Source: Algoriphagus zhangzhouensis (lineage in GTDB: Bacteria > Bacteroidota > Bacteroidia > Cytophagales > Cyclobacteriaceae). From it: a stretch of DNA of 64,000 bases. The notes under the pieces are model-generated. The model made no database searches. It saw nothing but the letters and a program-made list of their open reading frames with translations, and was not told where the DNA came from. The stretch's first letter is position 1; each line of letters opens with the position of its first letter. The stretch spans positions 600,757 through 664,756 of the forward strand of contig NZ_FRXN01000003.1 of the NCBI RefSeq assembly GCF_900148515.1, written 5' to 3'. The position numbers were made by a program, and so were the translations under genes. This document shows positions 8,746-17,196 of the stretch, in pieces.

Positions 8746-9494
8746 TCGAGCGAGGAGCTCACGACAAAGATTTTATTTTTGGTACTCGTGCTGTTATGGA
8801 GGCAATCCATGCTGCAAAAGAGGTCGACAAGGTCTTAGTACAAAAAGAATTGAATAATGACCTGATCAAAGAATTGCTTCAGCTATGCAAGTCTTCAGGT
8901 GTTCCTGTTGTACGTGTTCCGGATGCAAAGCTTAATCGAATCACTCGTAAAAATCATCAAGGGGTCATCGCCCAAATGTCTGCGATCACTTATGCCTCTT
9001 TGGACAATGTGATTGACAATTGCTACGCGGTTGGAAAATCTCCATTAATCTTGATTTTGGATCATATTACCGATGTGAGAAATTTTGGAGCTATTGCCAG
9101 AACTGCCGAATGTGCTGGAATCGATGCGATTGTCATTCCAGAAAAAGGGAGTGCTCAAATCAATTCTGACGCGATCAAAACATCGGCTGGAGCATTGAAT
9201 TTCATCCCAGTGGTGAGAGTCAAAAACCTCTTCTACACCTGCCGAGATATTCAGAAAATGGGATTGACCTTGGTAGCAATCACTGAAAAAACAGACAAAA
9301 TCATGTATGAAGCTGATTTTGCAAGTCCGGTTGCTATGGTTATGGGTTCCGAAGAAGATGGTATCTCTCAAGAAATCATGGGGATCGTAGATGAAAAAGT
9401 AAAAATCCCAATGGCTGGAAATATAGAAAGTCTTAATGTCTCAGTATCGGCGGGAATCGCCATTTACGAGGCAATCAGACAGAGAAAAGCATAA
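8718..9494 (+). CDS. rlmB: 23S rRNA (guanosine-2'-O-)-methyltransferase, TrmH/SpoU family
   Basis: 258 aa, the usual length for RlmB. The N-terminal substrate-binding part begins FIFGTRAVMEAIHAAKEVDK. The SPOUT trefoil-knot domain has the three family motifs: DHITDVRNFGAIARTAEC, MVMGSEEDGIS and IESLNVSVSAGIAIYE. RlmB methylates G2251 in the ribosomal P loop; an isofunctional tRNA methylase is possible but the length and motifs favour RlmB. The start lies inside the 3' end of the GWxTD gene (28-nt overlap). The transcript ends in a hairpin shared with the manC coding end. Confidence 0.88.
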   Translation: MEKRKDGFLIERGAHDKDFIFGTRAVMEAIHAAKEVDKVLVQKELNNDLIKELLQLCKSSGVPVVRVPDAKLNRITRKNHQGVIAQMSAITYASLDNVIDNCYAVGKSPLILILDHITDVRNFGAIARTAECAGIDAIVIPEKGSAQINSDAIKTSAGALNFIPVVRVKNLFYTCRDIQKMGLTLVAITEKTDKIMYEADFASPVAMVMGSEEDGISQEIMGIVDEKVKIPMAGNIESLNVSVSAGIAIYEAIRQRKA

Positions 9495-9498
9495 AAAA

Positions 9499-9530
9499 AG
9501 AGGACTTCAAACGAAGTCCTCTCCTTTTTT
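9499..9530. terminator. Bidirectional terminator overlapping the manC 3' end
   Basis: 10-bp perfect stem AGAGGACTTC / GAAGTCCTCT (9499-9508 and 9513-9522) with an AAAC loop, followed by CCTTTTTT on the plus strand and CTTTTTTT on the minus strand. It terminates rlmB rightward and probably manC leftward. The last manC codons (GEDFV and stop) form most of the right arm and loop. Confidence 0.85.
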
Positions 9531-10580
9531 ACGGGCATTGGAAACAAAATCTCTGAATTTCTTTTCTCCATCTAAAGGACAAATAAGCAAGACATTGTCA
9601 GTTTCATTGACCAGGTAATTTTTTAAACCTTCCACTACGACCAACTTATCTGAATTAGTGCTGATAAAGCTGTTTTCAGTATTATATAAAATAGCGTTGG
9701 CCTCCACTACATTATTTTGCTTATCCTTCTCACGAATCTCATGGAGACTGGTCCAGGATCCTAAATCAGACCAACCAAAATCCCCCAAAATCACATAGAC
9801 ATCACTAGACTTTTCCATCAATCCAAAATCAATGGAAATGTTTTTTACCTGCAGATAGGCTTTACTCACAAAATCATCTTCTTTCTCCGTTCCAAAAGCC
9901 TCGATTCCTTCATCAAATATTTCGGAAATATCTTGCATATGTTCTCTAAGAGCATGAATTATACTGCTCCCTTTCCAAACGAACATCCCTGAATTCCAAA
10001 CAAAATCGCCGCTCTCAATGAAGGTTTTGGCCAATTTGAGATTTGGCTTTTCAGTAAAAGTCTTCACTTTTCTAGCGTCTTCTCCTTTTCCTTCATGGTA
10101 CTGAATATACCCATACCCAGTTTCGGGACGATTTGGTTTGATTCCCAAAGTCACCAGTCTATGATCAATTTGAGCAGCTTTTACAGCTTTTTCGATAGTC
10201 TTTAAAAATTTAACTTCCTGCAGGATCAAATGATCTGCTGGAGTCACAATCATAGTTGCTTCTGGATCGATGGAATGAATCTTATATCCGGCATATGCAA
10301 TACATGTAGCCGTGTTTTTACGATTGGGTTCACTCAAAATTTGATGATCCTCCAGTTCAGGCAATTGTTCTTTGACCAGGCTGACATACTTCCTGTAGGT
10401 AATTACAAAAAATTGATCTTTTTCAGCTATCGCCCGAAACCGATCGTAAGTCATTTGCAACAAAGATCTACCAGTTCCGAGAATATCTAAAAACTGCTTG
10501 GGCTTTTTTCTTCTGCTGTAAGGCCAGAACCGGGACCCAATTCCCCCAGCCATGATTACTATATAGGGTCTATTTTGCAT
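9507..10580 (-). CDS. manC: Mannose-1-phosphate guanylyltransferase
   Basis: 357 aa nucleotidyltransferase. The N-terminal pyrophosphorylase signature IVIMAGGIGSRFWPYSRRKK and the KPKQFLDILG block identify a mannose-1-phosphate guanylyltransferase. The middle has VTPADHLI and the FTEKPNLKLA substrate-binding motif. It stops at the length of a single-domain enzyme and lacks the C-terminal phosphomannose isomerase half of AlgA/ManC-type fusions. It makes GDP-mannose for surface glycans and possibly for protein mannosylation. It follows kdsD by 7 nt on the same strand, so the two form an operon of glycan precursor genes. Confidence 0.9.
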   Translation of the reverse strand: MQNRPYIVIMAGGIGSRFWPYSRRKKPKQFLDILGTGRSLLQMTYDRFRAIAEKDQFFVITYRKYVSLVKEQLPELEDHQILSEPNRKNTATCIAYAGYKIHSIDPEATMIVTPADHLILQEVKFLKTIEKAVKAAQIDHRLVTLGIKPNRPETGYGYIQYHEGKGEDARKVKTFTEKPNLKLAKTFIESGDFVWNSGMFVWKGSSIIHALREHMQDISEIFDEGIEAFGTEKEDDFVSKAYLQVKNISIDFGLMEKSSDVYVILGDFGWSDLGSWTSLHEIREKDKQNNVVEANAILYNTENSFISTNSDKLVVVEGLKNYLVNETDNVLLICPLDGEKKFRDFVSNARKKGEDFV

Positions 10581-10587
10581 TCAAACA

Positions 10588-11556
10588 TCAAACAATACCT
10601 TCCTTCATTAACTCATGAATATGTATAAATCCGGCAATATTTTCTCCATCCATCGCTACCAGCTGCGTTATATTATGATTGCGCATCATATTTAGAGCAC
10701 GAATGGCATATTCGTCTTTGTCAATCGTTTTCGGTCCGCTGGTCATGATATCTTCAGCTTTTAAGGATGCTATATCCAAAGTCTTTTGAAGCATTCTCCG
10801 CAAGTCACCATCTGTAATGATTCCCAAAAGTCTTCCACTTTCATCAGAAACAGCCGTAGCGCCCAATCTTTTACCGGAAATTTCCAAAATCACCTCAGCT
10901 AAACCTGCCTCTTTGGAAACAACTGGGATTTCATTCCCCCCAATCAAATCTGCTACCCTTAAATATAACTGTTTTCCCAATGATCCTCCAGGATGATATT
11001 TGGCAAAATCCTCGGAGCTAAAACCACGTGCTTCCAACAAGCAAACAGCCAAAGCATCCCCTAAAGCCAAATGTGCTGTGGTACTTGTAGTCGGTGCCAA
11101 ATTATTTGGGCAAGCCTCCTCACCTATTGTGGCATTCAACACATAATCAGACTGTTTCGCCAAATAACTTTGAGTATTGCTGACCATTGCAACGAGTTTG
11201 GATCCCAGTTTTTTCAACAACGGAACCAAAACTTTGATTTCAGGAGTATTTCCACTTTTAGAAATACACAAAACAATATCATCATCCTGAATCATCCCCA
11301 AATCTCCATGGATCGCATCAGCTGCATGCATAAACAAAGCAGGAGTACCTGTAGAGTTAAGTGTTGCAACTATCTTATTACCAATGATTGCGCTTTTTCC
11401 AACTCCAGTAATCACCACACGGCCTTTACCATGTAAAATCTGTTCCACACAAGCATCAAAATCTCCATCTAAATAATCGATTAGCTTCAAAATTGCATTC
11501 GATTCATTTTGCAAGACACGAGCCGCTGTATTTCTAATATTTTTAGCTAAATTCAA
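10588..11556 (-). CDS. kdsD: Arabinose-5-phosphate isomerase (SIS + two CBS domains)
   Basis: 322 aa KpsF/GutQ family protein. The SIS domain covers about 35-170, with GRVVITGVGKSAIIGNK and the HGDLGMI loop; two CBS domains fill about 205-320. It interconverts ribulose-5-phosphate and arabinose-5-phosphate, the first step of Kdo synthesis for lipopolysaccharide. The start codon is TTG at 11556; the only upstream in-frame codons before a stop give no ATG or GTG, and the N-terminus matches the family. Its TACCTTTG promoter overlaps the recQ promoter. Confidence 0.9.
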   Translation of the reverse strand: MNLAKNIRNTAARVLQNESNAILKLIDYLDGDFDACVEQILHGKGRVVITGVGKSAIIGNKIVATLNSTGTPALFMHAADAIHGDLGMIQDDDIVLCISKSGNTPEIKVLVPLLKKLGSKLVAMVSNTQSYLAKQSDYVLNATIGEEACPNNLAPTTSTTAHLALGDALAVCLLEARGFSSEDFAKYHPGGSLGKQLYLRVADLIGGNEIPVVSKEAGLAEVILEISGKRLGATAVSDESGRLLGIITDGDLRRMLQKTLDIASLKAEDIMTSGPKTIDKDEYAIRALNMMRNHNITQLVAMDGENIAGFIHIHELMKEGIV

Positions 11557-11575
11557 TTTTACCTGCGTTAATCAC

Positions 11576-11593
11576 TAATTTTGTACAAAGGTA
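11576..11593. promoter_or_regulatory. Interlocked divergent -7 elements of recQ and kdsD
   Basis: The 18-bp string TAATTTTGTACAAAGGTA holds an exact TAnnTTTG on the plus strand (TAATTTTG, 11576-11583, for recQ) and an exact one on the minus strand (TACCTTTG, 11586-11593, for kdsD). Only 2 bp separate them, and they point toward each other. Confidence 0.55.
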
Positions 11594-11650
11594 TAAAAGT
11601 AATCAATCATTCCTGTACGCAGCTTTTCATACCCTTAAAGCCCTGTTCAA

Positions 11651-13831
11651 GTGGAAGAAAAAGTAAAAGCAGATCTTAAGCAAATATTCGGATTTAGTAA
11701 GTTCAGAGGGAATCAGGAACCCATAGTGGACAACTTGCTCAACCAGCGTAACACCTTTGTGATTATGCCTACCGGAGCGGGAAAATCTCTCTGCTACCAA
11801 CTTCCTGCAGTGGTAAAAGACGGGACCGCCATAGTAATCTCTCCATTGATTGCACTGATGAAAAATCAAGTGGACCAACTCAATGCGATAGGTATCAATG
11901 CCCATTTCCTAAATTCTACCCTCAGTAAATCCGAATCCAATAGAGTAAAATCGGAAGTTCTCAAGAAGCAAACCAAACTGCTTTATGTAGCTCCTGAATC
12001 CCTTACCAAAGAAGAAAATATAGCTTTCCTCAAGGAAGCAGAATTGAGTTTTGTAGCCATTGATGAGGCACATTGTATTTCGGAATGGGGACATGATTTC
12101 CGTCCAGAGTACCGAAAAATCAAATCAATTGTAGCTCAAATTGCTCCTACCCTTCCTATCATAGCCCTTACAGCAACCGCCACCCCAAAAGTTCAACAGG
12201 ACATCCAAAGGAACTTGCAAATGGAGGAGGCAGATTTATTCAAATCCTCATTCAATCGAACCAATCTATTCTATGAGGTTCGTGCTAAAGCTAAGAACGA
12301 CACCAAAAAACAGCTCATAAAGTTTATCAAATCTCATAAAGGTAAGTCAGGTATTATCTATTGCTTGAGCCGTAAAAAAGTGGAGGAGATAGCAAACCTA
12401 TTGCAGGTCAACCAGATCAATGCAGCGCCATATCACGCAGGTTTGGATTCTTCAGTTAGGATTAAAAATCAAGATGATTTCCTTAATGAGGAGGTAGATG
12501 TAATCGTCGCAACAATCGCATTTGGAATGGGAATTGACAAACCTGATGTTAGGTATGTGATTCATTATGATGTTCCAAAATCTTTGGAAGGCTACTACCA
12601 GGAAACTGGAAGAGCAGGAAGAGATGGTTTAGAAGGGCATTGCTTGATGTTCTATCGATATGAGGACATCGTCAAGCTTGACAAATTCAATAAAGATAAG
12701 GCTGTCACTGAGCGTGAAAATGCCAAAATTCTCCTTCAAGAAATGGCTGCTTACGCAGAGACGGGAGTTTGTCGAAGGAAATTTATTTTGAATTATTTTG
12801 GGGAGACCCTTGATGAGGATTGTGGTTTTTGTGACAATTGTAAGCGAGAGAGAGAAACCTTTGAAGGTATGGACTATCTACTCCTTGCCCTTCAAGCTGC
12901 CCAGCAAACCAATGAAAGGTTTGGACTAGAACATCTAGTCAAGGTGTTGATTGGGGAGGTCACAGATTATGTGTCGAGTTATAAGCACGATCAGTTAGAT
13001 GTCTTTGGAAAGGGCAAAGAAGAGCCTGAAAAACTCTGGACCTCTGTGTTGAGACAAGCCTTAGTTATGAACTTGCTTGCAAAGGACATAGAAAACTATG
13101 GAGTATTAAAAATCACTCCAAAAGGACACGGATTCCTTTCAGCTCCTTATTCAGCAAACCTGTATAAGGACCATGATTTTGAGAAGGAAATGGAGAATGA
13201 GCAACCAGAATTGGAAGTCTCTTCTGGTGGAATCGCCTATGATGAAAAGCTATTTGAATTATTAAAAGCTGAAAGAAAAAAGGTCGCTCGATCCAAAAAC
13301 TTACCTCCTTATGTAATCTTCCAAGACCCTTCATTGGAAGAAATGGCCACAGTTTACCCTACGACTCGTGATGAATTAGCTCAAATTAACGGGGTTGGAA
13401 TGGGAAAAGTGGCTAAATTTGGGTCACCTTTTCTAAAACTTATTGCGAGTTATGTAGAAGAGAATGAAATCGAGACCGCTTCGGATGTGGTTGTTAAATC
13501 CTCCGGAACCCGCTCAAAGGTCAAAATTTCGATAATCCAGCAAATCGACCGCAAGATTGACCTGGACGAGATTGCAGAAAATCTCAACATTAGTATGGGA
13601 GAATTGCTTCAAGAAATTGAGCAAATCACCTATAGCGGAACTAAACTAAACATCGATTACTACATTCATCATATCATGGATGAGGAGCGGGAAGACATCC
13701 TCCATGATTATTTTATGAGTGCGGAAAGCGATAATATAAAGGCAGCTTTGGATGAATTGGAAGATGAGGATTTCGCAGAGGACGAACTGCGAGTCTACAG
13801 AATCAAATTCATATCCGAACATGCCAATTAA
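11651..13831 (+). CDS. recQ: ATP-dependent DNA helicase RecQ
   Basis: 726 aa, GTG start. Superfamily 2 helicase with Walker A MPTGAGKSLCYQLPA, DEAH box in IDEAHCISEWGHDF, motif III ALTATATPKV and motif VI QETGRAGRDG. The RecQ-Ct zinc site is visible as CRRKF...CGFCDNC, and an HRDC domain follows (about 530-600: LPPYVIFQDPSLEEMA). About 115 residues with helical character extend past the HRDC, making it longer than the 610-residue E. coli enzyme, as is common in Bacteroidota. It unwinds DNA in recombination and replication-fork repair. It is separated from purD by 14 nt and may be co-transcribed with it. Confidence 0.93.
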   Translation: MEEKVKADLKQIFGFSKFRGNQEPIVDNLLNQRNTFVIMPTGAGKSLCYQLPAVVKDGTAIVISPLIALMKNQVDQLNAIGINAHFLNSTLSKSESNRVKSEVLKKQTKLLYVAPESLTKEENIAFLKEAELSFVAIDEAHCISEWGHDFRPEYRKIKSIVAQIAPTLPIIALTATATPKVQQDIQRNLQMEEADLFKSSFNRTNLFYEVRAKAKNDTKKQLIKFIKSHKGKSGIIYCLSRKKVEEIANLLQVNQINAAPYHAGLDSSVRIKNQDDFLNEEVDVIVATIAFGMGIDKPDVRYVIHYDVPKSLEGYYQETGRAGRDGLEGHCLMFYRYEDIVKLDKFNKDKAVTERENAKILLQEMAAYAETGVCRRKFILNYFGETLDEDCGFCDNCKRERETFEGMDYLLLALQAAQQTNERFGLEHLVKVLIGEVTDYVSSYKHDQLDVFGKGKEEPEKLWTSVLRQALVMNLLAKDIENYGVLKITPKGHGFLSAPYSANLYKDHDFEKEMENEQPELEVSSGGIAYDEKLFELLKAERKKVARSKNLPPYVIFQDPSLEEMATVYPTTRDELAQINGVGMGKVAKFGSPFLKLIASYVEENEIETASDVVVKSSGTRSKVKISIIQQIDRKIDLDEIAENLNISMGELLQEIEQITYSGTKLNIDYYIHHIMDEEREDILHDYFMSAESDNIKAALDELEDEDFAEDELRVYRIKFISEHAN

Positions 13832-13845
13832 ACTGATCTAATTCA

Positions 13846-15135
13846 ATGAATATACTCTTATTGGGTAGCGGAGGTAGAGAACACGCCTTCGCATGGAAGA
13901 TTGTACAAAGTCCAAAGTGCACCAATCTTTATGTAGCTCCTGGAAATGCAGGAACTTCAGAAATCGCCACCAATTTACCACTTGCAGTTACTGATTTCAC
14001 AGGGATCAAGCAGGTGATTTTGGACAAATCCATCGATTTAGTAGTAGTAGGACCTGAAGAACCTTTGGTAAAAGGCTTAGTTGATTTCTTGTTTTCTGAA
14101 GAAGAAACCAAATCAATTCCAGTAGTAGGCCCATCTCAATTGGGTGCGACTTTGGAAGGAAGCAAAGACTTTTCCAAGAGATTTATGCAAAGGAACAATG
14201 TTCCTACTGCAGCTTATGAAACGTTCGATTCCAATCAACTGGAAGAAGGATTGGCCTATTTGGAGAAACAATCACTTCCTATCGTACTAAAAGCTGATGG
14301 CCTAGCAGCTGGAAAAGGTGTCTTGATCTGCGAAACATTAGAGGACGCCAAAACTTCTTTAAAAGAAATGCTTTTGGATCAAAAGTTCGGTGAAGCTTCT
14401 TCCAAAGTAGTGATTGAAGAGTTTTTGACTGGCATTGAGCTTTCCGTTTTCGTAGCAACTGACGGTAAGAATTATAAAATTCTTCCTGAAGCCAAAGATT
14501 ACAAAAGAATCGGTGAAGGAGATACTGGATTAAATACCGGAGGAATGGGAGCGGTAACCCCTGTGATATTTGCCGATAAAGACTTTATGGCAAAAGTTGA
14601 GGAAAAGGTTGTCCAACCTACGGTAGCTGGATTAGCTTCAGAGGATATTCCTTATAAAGGCTTTTTGTTCATTGGTTTGATGAATAATAATGGAGAACCT
14701 TATGTCATCGAATACAATGTCCGAATGGGTGACCCAGAGACTGAGGCCGTTCTTCCTCGAATCGAGAGTGATTTTGTTGATTTGCTTTGGGGGATAGGAA
14801 CTGGATCATTGAAGGACTATGAGCTTTCTCTTTCCAGCGATTATGCCACCACAGTTGTCATGGTTAGTGGCGGATATCCAGGTTCTTATGAAAAAGGATT
14901 TGAAATCACTTTGCCGGAATCGGTAGAAAATGCCACTATTTTCCATGCCGGAACCGCATTCAATGCTGATGCAAAGGTGGTAAACCAAGGAGGTAGAGTG
15001 ATTGCTGTAACCGGAAGAGGAAAAGATTTGGAGACTTCTCTTAAAAATACCTTTGCGGTGGTTGAGCAAATCAATTGGGATAAGGCATATTATCGAAAAG
15101 ATATTGGCCAGGACATCCTGAAACTGATCAAATAA
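13846..15135 (+). CDS. purD: Phosphoribosylamine--glycine ligase
   Basis: 429 aa, standard length. It starts MNILLLGSGGREHAFAWKI (the PurD N-domain), has the ATP-grasp block LPIVLKADGLAAGKGVLIC, and the metal/ATP-binding sequence VIEYNVRMGDPETEAVLPR. It catalyses the second step of purine synthesis. The other purine genes in this window (purN, purH) lie 20 kb away, so the pathway is scattered. It sits directly after recQ (14 nt) and before the ricT-like gene on the same strand. Confidence 0.95.
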   Translation: MNILLLGSGGREHAFAWKIVQSPKCTNLYVAPGNAGTSEIATNLPLAVTDFTGIKQVILDKSIDLVVVGPEEPLVKGLVDFLFSEEETKSIPVVGPSQLGATLEGSKDFSKRFMQRNNVPTAAYETFDSNQLEEGLAYLEKQSLPIVLKADGLAAGKGVLICETLEDAKTSLKEMLLDQKFGEASSKVVIEEFLTGIELSVFVATDGKNYKILPEAKDYKRIGEGDTGLNTGGMGAVTPVIFADKDFMAKVEEKVVQPTVAGLASEDIPYKGFLFIGLMNNNGEPYVIEYNVRMGDPETEAVLPRIESDFVDLLWGIGTGSLKDYELSLSSDYATTVVMVSGGYPGSYEKGFEITLPESVENATIFHAGTAFNADAKVVNQGGRVIAVTGRGKDLETSLKNTFAVVEQINWDKAYYRKDIGQDILKLIK

Positions 15136-15172
15136 ACCCAAATAAACGAGGGCTTATGCCCCATTGATATAT

Positions 15173-16696
15173 ATGTCTGGATGTAGTAGCTGCTCGACTT
15201 CCTCAGGAGGTACCGGAGGTTGCCAAAACAACGGAACTTGCGGAACGAGCGATTGTAATAAAATGAACTCTTTTGACTGGTTGAGCCACATGGGTATACC
15301 CCAAGTGGACAATTTTGATATTGTCGAAGTGAAGTTCAAAGGCGGGAGGAAAGATTACTACAGGAATGTAGACTATTTATCCTTGACCACAGGAGACCCT
15401 GTGGTTGTAGACGTCCCAAGCGGTCATCATATTGGATATGTTTCCCTTCAGGGTGAACTGGTACGTCTACAGATGCAAAAGCGTAAAATCAAAGACGATG
15501 ATAATATTCTTCGCATTTATCGATTAGCCAATCAAAAGGACGTCGAAAAATGGGAGGAGTCCAAAAATAGAGAAATCCCAACTCTTTATAGATGTAGACA
15601 AATTGTTGAAGAGTTAGGTCTCAAAATGAAAATGTCTGATATTGAGTTTCAAGCAGATAACTCAAAGGCAACTTTCTATTATTCTGCAGACGAGCGGGTT
15701 GATTTCCGGGAACTTATCAAAGTATTGGCTTCAGAATTCAGGATCCGTGTTGAAATGCGACAAATCAGTCTTCGTCAAGAAGCAGGAAGGCTGGGAGGAA
15801 TAGGTGTTTGTGGACGTGAACTTTGCTGCTCTACATGGTTGGTAGATTTCAAAAATGTCAGCACATCGGCTGCTAGATATCAAAACCTATCCCTAAATCC
15901 AGGAAAACTTAGCGGTCAATGCGGTAGACTTAAATGCTGTCTAAACTATGAGTTGGACACCTACATGGATGCGATCAAGGACATCCCAACTATCGAAAAA
16001 CCACTTCAGACAGACCAAGGAATAGCTAAACTTCAGAAGACGGATATCTTCCGAAAATTGATGTGGTTTAGCTACAACAATGATAATGACTGGCACAGCA
16101 TCACGTGTGAGAGAGTTAAGGAGATTCAAGAATTGAATGCCAAAGGTGTAAAAGTATTCAACCTCCAGTTCAATGAATCTTCAGACATTGAAGATATTGC
16201 TGCACAATCTACCCGTGAGCTTGAGCTTCTGGATAAAAAATTCGCCAAGAAAAAAAGGAGAAAAAAACCAAGAAATAGGACTCAAGGAAATCAGCAGGAA
16301 ACTCAAAACACTGCCCCTGAACAAAAAAGCTCAAGCCCTGAAAGAAGGCCTAGGCCAGAAAGACAGGGGAGAAAGCCAAACCCTCCAAAAAGTTCTGCCC
16401 CAGAGAAACAAGCCGCTCCCCCTACTCCACAGGGTGATACTGCTAATCAAGAAAATAAAAAACGCAGAAATAAAAGGAGAAAACCAAGGAATCCACAAAA
16501 TCAGAGTTCCCCAAATCAAGGAAACCAGAATCAGGGTTCTCAAAATCAAAACCCTCAGAATCAGGCCCCTCAAAACCAACAGTCTAAGGCTTCTAATTCC
16601 GGTGACGGAAAGCCTAATGGTCCAAAAAAAGAGGGTAAGAAAAGATTTCCTCCAAGAAAAAACCAAAACCCCAATAACAATTCAGGAAATGAATAA
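15173..16696 (+). CDS. RicT/YaaT-like PSP1-domain protein with extended tail
   Basis: 507 aa from the ATG at 15173; the in-frame TTG at 15164 is less likely. The N-terminus is Cys-rich (CSSCSTSSGGTGGCQ, then further Cys at about residues 26 and 31). The PSP1 core carries the paired motifs GVCGRELCCSTW and GQCGRLKCCLNYE, as in Bacillus RicT, which forms an Fe-S protein complex acting on RNA maturation. The last ~130 residues are a basic then Asn/Gln/Pro-rich low-complexity tail with repeated NQ units, likely disordered. The 3' end overlaps the gldH start by 8 nt. In Bacteroidota the role is not known; the motif match is strong. Confidence 0.8.
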   Translation: MSGCSSCSTSSGGTGGCQNNGTCGTSDCNKMNSFDWLSHMGIPQVDNFDIVEVKFKGGRKDYYRNVDYLSLTTGDPVVVDVPSGHHIGYVSLQGELVRLQMQKRKIKDDDNILRIYRLANQKDVEKWEESKNREIPTLYRCRQIVEELGLKMKMSDIEFQADNSKATFYYSADERVDFRELIKVLASEFRIRVEMRQISLRQEAGRLGGIGVCGRELCCSTWLVDFKNVSTSAARYQNLSLNPGKLSGQCGRLKCCLNYELDTYMDAIKDIPTIEKPLQTDQGIAKLQKTDIFRKLMWFSYNNDNDWHSITCERVKEIQELNAKGVKVFNLQFNESSDIEDIAAQSTRELELLDKKFAKKKRRKKPRNRTQGNQQETQNTAPEQKSSSPERRPRPERQGRKPNPPKSSAPEKQAAPPTPQGDTANQENKKRRNKRRKPRNPQNQSSPNQGNQNQGSQNQNPQNQAPQNQQSKASNSGDGKPNGPKKEGKKRFPPRKNQNPNNNSGNE

Positions 16697-17147
16697 ATCT
16701 GTTTTTTGGGGAATACTAATGATTCTAGCCTTTGGGAGCTCCTGCTCTGAAGATCGCTTATATGAGGATTATATTCCTTTAGACAATGTCTCCGGATGGA
16801 ATCAGAATGATAGTTTAAGATTTGAATTAGGTGATGTAGTGATCTCTGGAAAGACATCCCTTTTAGCTATTCGATTCACTGACAATTATCCATTCTCCAA
16901 CTTCTATGTGAGGATATTGGCAAAGGATTCCAGCAATCAGATTTTGGAAAATAAATTGATAAATGTCCCTTTATTTGATTCAAAAACAGGTGAGCCTTTG
17001 GGAGAAGGATTTGGAAGCACCTATACAAAATATGATACCCTTCCAATCCAATTCAAACCAGGCACAAATTCTCTCACTCTTTTACAATACATGAGGCAGG
17101 AAACTCTTCCTGGCATTGAGGCAGCTGGAATTAAGATTTTACCATAA
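16689..17147 (+). CDS. gldH: Gliding motility lipoprotein GldH
   Basis: 152 aa from the ATG at 16689, which overlaps the ricT-like stop (ATGAATAA). Lipoprotein signal MNKSVFWGILMILAFGSSC with Cys19. The mature part has the GldH pattern: a YxxYxPL-like start (LYEDYIPLDNVSGW), then FELGDVVISGKTSLLAIRF and a NFYVRIL strand. GldH is an outer-membrane-associated lipoprotein needed for gliding and type IX secretion in Flavobacterium. A ricT-like gene next to gldH is an arrangement I recall from other Bacteroidota. It is followed at once by a bidirectional terminator. Confidence 0.82.
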   Translation: MNKSVFWGILMILAFGSSCSEDRLYEDYIPLDNVSGWNQNDSLRFELGDVVISGKTSLLAIRFTDNYPFSNFYVRILAKDSSNQILENKLINVPLFDSKTGEPLGEGFGSTYTKYDTLPIQFKPGTNSLTLLQYMRQETLPGIEAAGIKILP

Positions 17148-17181
17148 AAAAAGCTCCTGATTTTGATTCAGGAGCTTTTTT
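17147..17181. terminator. Bidirectional terminator between gldH and pgi
   Basis: 14-bp perfect stem AAAAAAGCTCCTGA / TCAGGAGCTTTTTT with a 7-nt loop. The A/T ends give a T run in both directions, so it can stop gldH rightward and pgi leftward (pgi stop at 17197). Confidence 0.92.
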
Positions 17182-17196
17182 ACTTTTCAGTATTTG

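Noticed and set aside
16173-16688. 172-codon open frame upstream of and in frame with gldH, overlapping the ricT-like gene
   Set aside because: It is the +1 reading of the Lys/Asn/Gln-rich tail, which lacks stop codons by composition. gldH has its own lipoprotein signal at the ATG 16689.
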